From positions 1-64,000 of the forward strand of contig JAJCZZ010000104.1 in NCBI GenBank assembly GCA_029262115.1: a DNA stretch of 64,000 bases. Reading direction: 5' to 3'. This DNA is from Gemmatimonadota bacterium (GTDB lineage: Bacteria; Gemmatimonadota; Gemmatimonadetes; Longimicrobiales; Gaopeijiaceae). Of this stretch, positions 27,301 through 34,373 are shown piece after piece; positions within the stretch are counted from its first letter, which is position 1, and each line of letters opens with the position of its first letter. The notes under the pieces are model-generated. The model had not been told where the DNA came from, did no database searches, and worked only from the letters and a program-made list of their open reading frames with translations. The translations under genes and the position numbers were made by a program.

Positions 27301-28008
27301 CAAGTGCTCTCGACGGGTAAGACGGGCAAGGGAGATTCCGCTGATGCCTCGACGGCGGTCGTCGAGCTCCGGGCTCAGGTCGCGGACGCCCGCGAAGAGG
27401 CGCACAACCTGCGCATCGAAGTCGAGCGCGTGAGGGCCGAACTCGCCGACCGCGACCAGACGGCCGGGGCGTCACGCCACAAGCGGCAGCGGCCCGCCGC
27501 GCTACGCGGCTTCACCATGAAGATGAACTCGCCCCTCGGCGACCTGTACGTGACCATCAACGAAGACCAGAACGGCCGCCCGTTCGAGGTCTTCTGCACG
27601 CTCGGCAAGGCGGGCGGCGCCGCCATGGCGGACGCCGAGGCCATCGGCCGCCTGATGTCCCTCGCGCTCCGCTCCGGCATCAGCATCCGGCAGGTGAAGG
27701 ACCAACTCCGTGGCATCTCTTGCGACCGCGCCGTGGGCCTCGGCCCGAACAAGGTGCTGTCCGCGCCCGACGCCATCGGCCAAGCCATCGAGCGCTACCT
27801 CGAGGAGAAGCAGGGCATCCAGGAGGCCCTGCCACTCACGGTGGGCCGAACGGTCGGCGCCGCCCAGGCGACGGCACAGTCGGATGCCTTCCACCAGGCG
27901 CAGGAGGAGGCCTTCATCGGATCGTGCCCGGAGTGCGGCGCGGGCCACCTCGCGTATGAGGAAGGCTGCATGAAGTGCCACGTGTGCGGGTATAGCGAGT
28001 GCGGATGA
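24328..28008 (+). CDS. nrdJ: Adenosylcobalamin-dependent (class II) ribonucleotide reductase, intein-containing precursor
   Basis: A 1226-residue precursor, 846 residues after splicing, that reduces ribonucleotides to deoxyribonucleotides using B12. Marks: first redox Cys in [32 protein letters not shown], the N-x-C-x-E active-site motif in [13 protein letters not shown] (interrupted by an intein, residues 303-682), and [19 protein letters not shown]. The C-terminal part has a coiled coil, a TSCPD-type domain and a Cys-rich tail with CPEC and CHVC pairs for thioredoxin relay or zinc. AGGAG at 24313-24317 supports the ATG at 24328. It is controlled by its own promoter with NrdR-type boxes. Confidence 0.95.
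   Translation: [1226 protein letters not shown]
25234..26373 (+). other. Intein with LAGLIDADG endonuclease domain inside nrdJ
   Basis: A 380-residue in-frame insertion. It begins with Cys ([13 protein letters not shown], block A) and ends VVVHN followed by the extein Cys of CGEQPLL. Block B is seen as LTKDH and the C-terminal splice region as [16 protein letters not shown]. Two LAGLIDADG-type motifs, [11 protein letters not shown] (near precursor residue 419) and [13 protein letters not shown] (near 528), indicate a homing endonuclease with both catalytic acids present, so it may still be mobile. It lies exactly at the catalytic Cys of the reductase, so splicing is required for activity. 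Confidence 0.95.
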
Positions 28009-28242
28009 GGTAGAGGAGGGCGGTGCGGTCGAGGGGTGAGGCGGCCTAGAGGGGCCTAGCCGGCCGGGATGTCTCGGTGGGGTTGCGGGGAGGGGAGGAT
28101 AGGTCCCAGTTCGTGGAAAATCATACACGGTGGGGCGGCTGATGGAGGGCATGAGCTCCAAGACGCAGTTCGAGATCGGAGGAGGGGTGACCGCCCACTC
28201 GACTCCGTCGACCAGGATTTTATCAGCCACGCCATCCAACGA

Positions 28243-28261
28243 GCCGTAGGTCGGCTACGGC
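28243..28261. other. Short hairpin in the 246-base gap after nrdJ
   Basis: GCCGTAG (28243-28249) and CTACGGC (28255-28261) form a perfect 7-bp stem with a GTCGG loop. No T-run follows on either strand. The rest of the stretch from 28009 to 28254 shows no coding sequence or other signal. The element lies at the 3' end of the minus-strand regulator remnant and may serve as its terminator. Confidence 0.35.
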
Positions 28262-28928
28262 TTCGCACGTGCAAGCCCTACGCGGCTAAGCGCTAGCCAC
28301 GACTTGAACGCTTCCAGAGCGCGGTCGGGAGTAACACGAGCTACACTCACGCCGGTGCGGCGTCGAACAACTCGATGCACCGTTGATGCATGGACGGAGC
28401 CTACCACAGAATTGCACTTTACTCTGCGGCCGCGAGCCGTCGCTGCGCGAAGAGCTCTGCCCCAGTGTATGGCCGCCGGCGGTGATTCCGGTAGTTCGGC
28501 ACGGCGCCAAACGTGCCGAAGCGTCCTGGGTGCGACGTGGAGGTGCTGACTCGCAGCGTGGACGCTGACTAGGGGAAGGGACGAAAGAAGGCACGTCCGG
28601 AGGAGCCGGACGGCAGCCCGTCGCCAGGCCACTGCTCTCCCACCATCGTCGCGGCCCGGTAGCAGAGGTGCCCACAAACGAGTCGTCGCAGAATCGGGCT
28701 CAACTCATCGGGCGCCTCCGTCCACCATACGACCCGGAGCGGTCCCGCCGCAATCAGCTCTCGGGCGATGCACGGGGAAAAGGGGACGACCGTAACGCTC
28801 AGATCAAGGACTGACTGGCGTTTGAGGTGCGAGATCAACTGCATGAGTTGGTGCGCATCCGGTCGGCTGCCGCCGATCACTATCGCCGACGCACTATGGA
28901 CCCCACTTCGTCCAAGGGGCCGCGCCAC
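28255..28928 (-). pseudogene. Frameshifted HTH regulator remnant
   Basis: Two minus-strand reading frames together look like one regulator. The N-terminal part, from a GTG at 28928 with GGAGG five bases upstream, reads SASAIVIGGSRPDAHQLMQL and continues to LRRLVCGHLCYRAATMV. From about 28640 another frame gives LLSSLPLVSVHAASQHLHVA then RTLRHVWRRAELP, which resembles the helix-turn-helix end of AraC-like proteins. The 674-base span is not a multiple of three, consistent with a single-base shift around 28610-28680. The regulator assignment is tentative; sequencing error is also possible. Confidence 0.45.
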
Positions 28929-28954
28929 CCTGACCTCCAGGTGACCTTGCGGCA

Positions 28955-29019
28955 ACGGTGACCGTGCCCAGCATGTATCAAGTGGTGATCCCAAAGGACG
29001 TGCGGGATCCTCTGAAGAT
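28955..29019 (+). pseudogene. Fragment of an AbrB/SpoVT-type antitoxin gene
   Basis: About 65 bases match the start of the intact antitoxin gene at 32022. Of these, 34 bases (28976-29009 and 32049-32082) are identical. The translated remnant is TVPSMYQVVIPKDVRDPLKI, after which the frame runs into unrelated A/T-rich sequence. Only the N-terminal swapped-hairpin part is kept, so it cannot make a working antitoxin. No toxin gene follows. It marks a past duplication or a lost TA module. Confidence 0.75.
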
Positions 29020-29204
29020 AAATTTGAATCGAATTGAATTGAATCGCTACGATGACCAAACCAGCGAGCATAGCGATCTTGCCTACGAACGCCAGCCAAC
29101 AGTCTATCCTGTCCATCTTGAGACAGAGCTCCTCTGCGACGTCGCCCAGAACCGGCGCCCTCGACACGGCCCTCCGGTTCGGCGTCGACCGTTCGCGGCT
29201 CGCC

Positions 29205-30356
29205 TCATCCGCTTCCGTCGCGAGTTCCCGCGCGTCTCACCCGCACCACACCGCCCTCCCGCGTCGGCCACGGCACCCACTCTCCGTCGATGCGCATGAA
29301 CGTACGCTGCTCGAGCAGGTCCGGCTCGACGAGGCGTAGCTCGCCGCGAAACTCGCGGACGGGGCCGGTCACCTCGGGGTAGGTCGGGTGCTCGAAGTCG
29401 GAAGGGTAATGGACCGTGTAGATACGGGTCAGAGCGTCGGGGCCGAAGACGTAGTGGCCTTCGAAGGCGAAGTACATACGCGCGTTGTAGCCGGTGAACT
29501 CGACGCGTTCGTGTGAGGGGTGCCAGTAGGCGATTCCCTCGAAGACCGTGCGGTTTGGATCCTCCTTGTGGACGGACTCGCCGAGTCGCACGATCGTGCC
29601 GTGCGGGCCCCAGCTCCAACTCCGGGCAAAGTACTCAGCCAGCGAGGGGTTCCGCTCCAGGAGCGCCTCCGGAGCGTCCCACATCCCGATGAACGGGTCG
29701 AAACCGGAAAGACGCGGGTCGCGGTCCGGCTCGCCCGAGGTCGCCCCGTCGCCCTGGTCATCCCCGACGGGCCCGCACGGAACAGTGCCTCCCCTTCGTC
29801 GCTCCCAGGTGTAGGTCCGGTTCGGCTCCCATGCCCCGTCCCGCCACGCGAGGCTGGCACCGGCACGAGTGTCCTCGTTGATCCAGGAATCCTCATGGCG
29901 GCTCTGGGAAGTCGTCCCATCGGTCCACCAGAAGTCCTGCTCGACGGTGCCGGTGTCGTCCCCGAGCGCGCCCACGTAGCCGAAGCCGGTACCGGTCCCG
30001 CTCGAATGGGCCTGATAGACGAAGGGCCGACCCTGGGACCCGTCCCACCCCTGCTGGAAGTGCCAGGCGACCCCAGCCGGCTGGCCGTCCCGGATGGACC
30101 AGAGGCATCCGGTCGCGGAGATCCCGCCCGGCGCCGTCCAGAGGCGCATGCCGTACGCCTCGGGCGCGCCGGCGCCGTCCTGGTCCCGGTAGGCCTCGTT
30201 CGACGTCCACCACCATGAGCCGTCGCGTGTACGTCGCTCCAGATCCTCTCGGTACCGCTCGAGGCCGACCGGTTGGGCGGTCGCCGGACCCGCGGACACG
30301 AGCACGGCGGCGGTCAGAGCCGACGCGAGCAGTCGCAGGGTCGCAGGGATGCGCAT
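29205..30356 (-). CDS. Secreted protein of unknown function
   Basis: A 383-residue protein with a clear signal peptide (MRIPATLRLLASALTAAVLV, cleavage near TATAQP/PATAQP). The body is rich in Trp, Tyr and Gly, with a basic-aromatic first half (SWWWTSNEAYRDQDG) and a second half beginning FDPFIGMWDAPEALLERNP. The latter has the look of a lipocalin-like or DUF1579-like beta barrel (EGIAYWHPSHERVEFTGYN, LLEQRTFMRIDGEWVPW). It is divergent from the ECF sigma gene with a 300-base gap, so it could be a target of that sigma factor; this is a guess. Confidence 0.75.
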   Translation of the reverse strand: MRIPATLRLLASALTAAVLVSAGPATAQPVGLERYREDLERRTRDGSWWWTSNEAYRDQDGAGAPEAYGMRLWTAPGGISATGCLWSIRDGQPAGVAWHFQQGWDGSQGRPFVYQAHSSGTGTGFGYVGALGDDTGTVEQDFWWTDGTTSQSRHEDSWINEDTRAGASLAWRDGAWEPNRTYTWERRRGGTVPCGPVGDDQGDGATSGEPDRDPRLSGFDPFIGMWDAPEALLERNPSLAEYFARSWSWGPHGTIVRLGESVHKEDPNRTVFEGIAYWHPSHERVEFTGYNARMYFAFEGHYVFGPDALTRIYTVHYPSDFEHPTYPEVTGPVREFRGELRLVEPDLLEQRTFMRIDGEWVPWPTREGGVVRVRRAGTRDGSG

Positions 30357-30656
30357 GATCTTCTCCTCGGCCCGATTTAGGGCCGCTCAGGGGGCGATGG
30401 CGAGGCGCGCTGTGTTGGCGTCGCTGGCAAGTAAGTGCGCGAGGAGCCAGGCGGCGTTGCATCGTTGGTGGCCGAGCCGTGCAACGCCCTTGCGGTAGGA
30501 AGTCACGTATGGACAGCGCCAGCCTGTTCGCATCACCCGGTTGAGGAGAACCATGCGTGGGAGTCGCGGACGACGGTCGACGGGGTTTCGGGGCCTTTGG
30601 TGGCGTGGCGGTGCGGTACCGTGGCACGCCCTGCCGACGCCCATCATGGGACTCCG
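30357..30656. other. Divergent intergenic region with a long-gapped inverted repeat
   Basis: This 300-base stretch separates the secreted protein from the ECF sigma gene. GGCGTTGCA (30453-30461) is repeated in inverse as TGCAACGCC (30480-30488), 9-base arms 18 bases apart. No coding sequence was accepted here, and no recognisable -35/-10 pair was found for either gene. Confidence 0.4.
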
Positions 30657-31217
30657 TTGAGCGTAGACGATACGGACGATGCCCTCGTCTCTCGCTTTCT
30701 GAAGGGACGCGACGAACGCGCCTTCCTGGCACTCTACGACCGCCACACACCGAGGGTGTACGGCCTCGCCCTTCGGCTTGCGGGCGGGACGGACGACGAC
30801 GCCCGTGATCTGGTCCAGGAGACCTGGATCCGAGCCGTCGCGGGACTGGATCGGTTCCGAGGCGAGTCTCGCCTGTCGTCCTGGCTGTGCGGGATCTGCG
30901 CCAACGTCTGGCGCGAGTGGATGCGGCGAAACGGGACAGAGCTGGGCCTCGAAGCGGCGCCCGAGCGCGTGGCCCCCGGGACCCAGGTGGGACGCGCCCC
31001 GCCCCACGAGCCGATCGACGTCCGCCGGGCCTTGGAACGTGTGGCCCACGGGTACCGAGCGGTCCTTGTACTCCACGGGATCTACGGATTCACGCACGCT
31101 GAGGTGGCCGGGATGCTCGGGATCTCGGAAGGGACATCGAGGAGCCAGCTCCTGCGCGGGCGACGTGCCCTTCAGAAATTGCTGAACGAGAAGGAGGGGG
31201 GGGAGAGAGATGAATAA
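30657..31217 (+). CDS. ECF-family RNA polymerase sigma factor
   Basis: A 186-residue sigma factor. Region 2 reads DALVSRFLKGRDERAFLALY and DARDLVQETWIRAVAGLDRF; region 4 has GYRAVLVLHGIYGFTHAEVA then GMLGISEGTSRSQLLRGRRAL, a helix-turn-helix. I chose the TTG at 30657, which gives the usual short N terminus; a GTG at 30621 is possible. The 3' end overlaps the next gene by 8 bases, the usual arrangement with an anti-sigma factor. Confidence 0.9.
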   Translation: MSVDDTDDALVSRFLKGRDERAFLALYDRHTPRVYGLALRLAGGTDDDARDLVQETWIRAVAGLDRFRGESRLSSWLCGICANVWREWMRRNGTELGLEAAPERVAPGTQVGRAPPHEPIDVRRALERVAHGYRAVLVLHGIYGFTHAEVAGMLGISEGTSRSQLLRGRRALQKLLNEKEGGERDE

Positions 31218-31881
31218 CGATGCTCATGGACAGGATTCTGGCCCACGGGACGAACTCCTCGCCGAACTGCCTCCAGAGGTGAGTCCGCCCGAGGGGCTCC
31301 GAGCCGACGTCGTGCACCGGCTCGCGACCCTGGGCATGGTGACCCCCCCGGCCCCCGCGAGATCGTTCGTTCCGATGGCTCCTTGGACCCGAGGTGCGCT
31401 GACCGCGGCAGCCGTCATTGTGGCCTTCTTCGCGGGACGGTCGAGCCTTCCGTCCCGGACCGATACGCCGCCCCTCGATCCCTCCGCGCCCCCGATGTCG
31501 ACGCAGTCGCCGGAGACCTTCGGCGACACCACGGCCGGAGGCGCCGCCGCCCGCTGGGCGTTCCTGCTTTACGAGGACGAGCGCTACAACCCCAACGGCC
31601 TGTCGCTACCTCAGATCGATTCCGCCTATCTCGGGTGGGTGGACGACCGCCGCGCGGCCGGAGTGGTCGATCGGGCAGAAAAGCTTGGAGCGACGGAGTT
31701 CGCGCTCTCCGCGGGGCCTCCGGTCACTCGGCCCGCAGGGGCGCACGGCCCTCACGGTATCCTGACGGGGATCTTCCTCGTCCGTGCCCCGACATTGGAG
31801 GCCGCCTTGCAACTGGCCCGTGAGACGCCCCACTGGCGGATGGGGGGCAACGTCGTCGTGCGCTTCCTCGAACCGACGTGA
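31210..31881 (+). CDS. Probable membrane anti-sigma factor with a C-terminal YCII-like domain
   Basis: A 223-residue protein. A cytoplasmic N-terminal part of about 57 residues (DELLAELPPEVSPPEGLRAD) is followed by one membrane helix (GALTAAAVIVAFFAG), a Pro/Ser-rich linker, and a C-terminal domain beginning AARWAFLLYEDERYNPNGLS that resembles the YCII/DGPF dimeric alpha-beta fold. The gene overlaps the ECF sigma gene by 8 bases. Soluble YCII proteins are known neighbours of some ECF groups, but a membrane-tethered version placing this domain outside is unusual. The anti-sigma role is inferred from position and topology. Confidence 0.75.
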   Translation: MNNDAHGQDSGPRDELLAELPPEVSPPEGLRADVVHRLATLGMVTPPAPARSFVPMAPWTRGALTAAAVIVAFFAGRSSLPSRTDTPPLDPSAPPMSTQSPETFGDTTAGGAAARWAFLLYEDERYNPNGLSLPQIDSAYLGWVDDRRAAGVVDRAEKLGATEFALSAGPPVTRPAGAHGPHGILTGIFLVRAPTLEAALQLARETPHWRMGGNVVVRFLEPT

Positions 31882-31968
31882 GGTCCTCGCTCGGGTGGCC
31901 AGGTCGGCCGATCCCCCCGCGATGCGTACGCCTTGGCCGCGACCTCCTCTTGAACTTCCTTCTCGAGA

Positions 31969-32014
31969 GGGGTTAGTACCCCGGGCGTCTTACGTATCTC
32001 CTATCGATCAGGAG
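31969..32014 (+). promoter_or_regulatory. Leader hairpins before the AbrB antitoxin gene
   Basis: GGGGT (31969-31973) pairs with ACCCC (31978-31982). Downstream, CTCCT (31998-32002) pairs with AGGAG (32010-32014), which is the Shine-Dalgarno sequence used by the GTG at 32022. The second stem could hide the ribosome-binding site or serve as an operator dyad. The stems are only 5 bp, so the assignment is weak. Confidence 0.35.
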
Positions 32015-32021
32015 TGTGTTT

Positions 32022-32231
32022 GTGTCCACGGTGACGGTGTCGAGCAAGTATCAAGTGGTGATCCCAAAGGACGTGCGGGATCGGCTCAAGATCCGTCCGG
32101 GCCAGAAGGTTGAGGCGTTTGCCGTGGGGGGAAGGATCGAACTCGTCCCGGTGCGTCCGATCGAGGAGATGCGAGGTTTCTTCGAGGGGATGAACCCGGA
32201 CTTCGAGCGGGAGCCGGATCGGGAATTGTGA
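32022..32231 (+). CDS. AbrB/SpoVT-type antitoxin
   Basis: A 69-residue antitoxin with the swapped-hairpin DNA-binding domain: TVTVSSKYQVVIPKDVRDRL, then LKIRPGQKVEAFAVGGRIEL, and an acidic tail that would contact the toxin. AGGAG at 32010-32014 sits 7 bases before the GTG at 32022, which decides for this start over the GTG at 32016. It overlaps the PIN toxin gene as GTGA. A fragment of the same sequence lies at 28955. Confidence 0.9.
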   Translation: MSTVTVSSKYQVVIPKDVRDRLKIRPGQKVEAFAVGGRIELVPVRPIEEMRGFFEGMNPDFEREPDREL

Positions 32232-32611
32232 ACGTCGTTGACTCCTCAGGCTGGATCGAGTACTTCGTCGGCGGTCCCGGCACCGCGTTTTTTTCAGGTC
32301 CTCTCCAGGACCTCGAGCGTCTTCTCGTTCCCTCGATCTCGATTCTCGAAGTCTACCGCTACGTCCTCAGGGAGCGCGGGCGCCACGATGCTCTGGTCGC
32401 CGCCGCCTCCATGCGCCAGGGTCGCGTGCTGGCGCTGGATGAGCACCTCGCCATAGAAGCAGCGGAGATTGGAGCCACCCACGGCCTTCCTCTGGCGGAT
32501 AGCGTCATTTATGCGGCAGCTCGCGTCCATGAAGCGACACTGTGGACGCAGGATGCGGACTTCGACGGCTTCGATGGGGTGCAGTTCCAGCCGAAGAGCG
32601 GTGTACACTGA
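32228..32611 (+). CDS. vapC: PIN-domain toxin (VapC-like)
   Basis: A 127-residue PIN RNase starting at a GTG that overlaps the antitoxin stop. Acidic residues: D4 in MNVVDSSGWIEYF, the Glu in ISILEVYRYVL, and the later LADSVIYAAARVHEATLWTQDADF with its Asp residues. This spacing is normal for VapC paired with AbrB-type antitoxins. The RNA target is unknown. It is not closely similar to the PIN toxin at 2889. Confidence 0.9.
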   Translation: MNVVDSSGWIEYFVGGPGTAFFSGPLQDLERLLVPSISILEVYRYVLRERGRHDALVAAASMRQGRVLALDEHLAIEAAEIGATHGLPLADSVIYAAARVHEATLWTQDADFDGFDGVQFQPKSGVH

Positions 32612-32725
32612 GGATTGTTGGACGAACGTGGACGGGGGGGCAGTTCGTCCGAGGGCGGCAATCGAACAGGGCCACGCCCGACTGCAAGGTCGATGAAGTC
32701 AACCAGCCCCTCAGGAGGTATGTCG

Positions 32726-33976
32726 ATGGGCCGAGTGGGCCTGGTGACAATCGTGATGGTCGCTGGCATGTCCGCGATGGGGTGTGGTGAGGCCGTCCCG
32801 GCCCCGACCTCCGATGCCGAAGATCCCTGGGCTGGAAGGGTCATCGAGTTCGATGGGCGCCGGAACGCCCTGGACTGGGGTCTCGACACGACTCTCGTGT
32901 TCGGCGGGGAGCCTTCAGGGCCAGGGGGCTTCTACCAGATGCACCGCGTCCTTGTGGACGTCGACTCGCTCGGACAGATCTACGTTCTGGATCGATCTCA
33001 GTATCGGGTGGCGGTGTTCGACCCCACGGGGACGGTCATTGGCGTCTATGGCAGGGAGGGCGATGGCCCTGGAGAACTCCGCTTTCCGGTTTCGGTTGCC
33101 GCCGTCGATGGAGACGTGGTCGCGGTGTACGACGCGAACAAGGGCGCGCTCGTTCGCTTCACGCTCTCCGACTCCTCGTCCACGCAGGTTTTCTATCCGC
33201 ACTCCGTCATCAACGTCGGGCTTCGCCATGTCGAATTCACGACGTCCGGTCAGGCGTACTGGGCTCGAGATCCCCGCAGCGCTCGTGTGGAGGAGACGCA
33301 CAAGGACCGGCTCCGTCTGATCCAGGGCGGGGACACCGCCGATCTGGTGCCGGCCTACCCAAGTCCGCTCACGACGGCGGAGTATCCGGAGTGCGGAATG
33401 CGCTTCACCATTCCTCAGCCGCTGTCGCCATTCCCACGTTGGGCCCAATGGGGAGATCGCATTGTCGCAAGCGCGTACCCTGGCTACCGGGTCGACGTGT
33501 TTGAAGGGGCACGACAGGTGTGGAGTCTGCGCGGTTCTGGCCTGCCGCCGGCCTTGAATGCCGCGCAAACAGTCGACCTGCTGGAGGCCCGAGGGTTCCG
33601 TGGCGGACCGTGCCGCTCCACTGCGCGAGAGGTCATTGAGTCGCATGGCTTCGCAAAGGACCCCCAGTTGGTCCAGGAGGTGGCGCTCGAGCCGAGCGGC
33701 CGGCTGTGGGTCGAGTTCTTCGGAGCAAACCAACAGCGATGGATCGACCTGTTCGGGCCGAGCGGCGACTACCTCGGATCGCTCCCCTCCGAATTCCCGA
33801 TGCCGCTCACATTTCTACCGGACGGAGGGATCCTCCTTGGCGTGACCGACTCAACGGCGGTCGAACGGCTTGGGATCGCCCGGCTCACTAGCCACCAGGT
33901 TGGCTCCCGTTCTGCAGCGCTACCGGCACCCCCGAATCCTCTCGGCGGCAGTGGGTCGGTTGGCGGCCAGCCCTAG
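32726..33976 (+). CDS. Six-bladed beta-propeller (NHL-like) lipoprotein
   Basis: A 416-residue exported protein. The N terminus MGRVGLVTIVMVAGMSAMGC ends in a lipobox-like AMGC. AGGAGG at 32713-32718 is 7 bases before the ATG at 32726; ATGs at 32693 and 32720 are less well placed. Propeller blades are seen as QIYVLDRSQYRVAVFDPTG and VIGVYGREGDGPGELRFPVS, the 6-bladed/NHL pattern found in secreted Gemmatimonadota and Bacteroidota proteins, and later as LWVEFFGANQQRWIDLFGPS. A binding role at the cell surface or in the periplasm is likely; the ligand is unknown. It follows the toxin gene on the same strand after 114 bases. Confidence 0.8.
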   Translation: MGRVGLVTIVMVAGMSAMGCGEAVPAPTSDAEDPWAGRVIEFDGRRNALDWGLDTTLVFGGEPSGPGGFYQMHRVLVDVDSLGQIYVLDRSQYRVAVFDPTGTVIGVYGREGDGPGELRFPVSVAAVDGDVVAVYDANKGALVRFTLSDSSSTQVFYPHSVINVGLRHVEFTTSGQAYWARDPRSARVEETHKDRLRLIQGGDTADLVPAYPSPLTTAEYPECGMRFTIPQPLSPFPRWAQWGDRIVASAYPGYRVDVFEGARQVWSLRGSGLPPALNAAQTVDLLEARGFRGGPCRSTAREVIESHGFAKDPQLVQEVALEPSGRLWVEFFGANQQRWIDLFGPSGDYLGSLPSEFPMPLTFLPDGGILLGVTDSTAVERLGIARLTSHQVGSRSAALPAPPNPLGGSGSVGGQP

Positions 33977-34035
33977 AGTCGCCCACACCGAACCCGGCAC
34001 CGGCCCTTGACTACCGGGGAGCAGTGGGAAACATT

Positions 34036-34064
34036 AGCATGGAATTAACATGTGAATCCATGCT
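34036..34064. promoter_or_regulatory. Inverted repeat upstream of the Phd-like antitoxin
   Basis: AGCATGGA (34036-34043) and TCCATGCT (34057-34064) are exact inverse copies with a 13-base spacer, ending 11 bases before the ATG at 34076. The region is A/T-rich compared with its surroundings. Position and symmetry suit an autoregulatory site for the antitoxin-toxin complex. Confidence 0.55.
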
Positions 34065-34075
34065 TTGAATCTGCG

Positions 34076-34372
34076 ATGATTGACCTAAACGAGATCCATT
34101 CGCTGACCGATTTCCAGAGGAACACTCGAGAACACCTGGAACGGCTCAAGAAGTCGGGGAAACCGGAGGTCCTGACCGTGCGCGGTCGGGCGAAGGTTGT
34201 GGTGCAGGACGCGGAGGCCTACCAAAGGATTCTCGATCTCGCCGAGAACGCCGCGGCTATCTTGGGAATTCACCGCGGGCTTCTAGGGATGTACGCCGGA
34301 ACCGGGCAGCCTGCGGAAGAAGTGTTGGGCTCTCTGGAACAAGAACTGGGGATCGCGTCTGAGGCGATCTGA
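34076..34372 (+). CDS. Phd/YefM-type antitoxin
   Basis: A 98-residue protein. DLNEIHSLTDFQRNTREHLE and VLTVRGRAKVVVQDAEAYQRIL are the Phd/YefM fold, with a C-terminal helix region that binds the toxin. I favour ATG 34076 over the GTG at 34052 because the inverted repeat would otherwise lie in the coding sequence; no strong Shine-Dalgarno is seen for either. The toxin gene starts 2 bases after its stop. Confidence 0.88.
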   Translation: MIDLNEIHSLTDFQRNTREHLERLKKSGKPEVLTVRGRAKVVVQDAEAYQRILDLAENAAAILGIHRGLLGMYAGTGQPAEEVLGSLEQELGIASEAI

Positions 34373-34373
34373 G

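Noticed and set aside
30453-30488. Integron attC site
   Set aside because: The arms lack the RYYYAAC/GTTRRRY core order and no integrase or cassette array is present.
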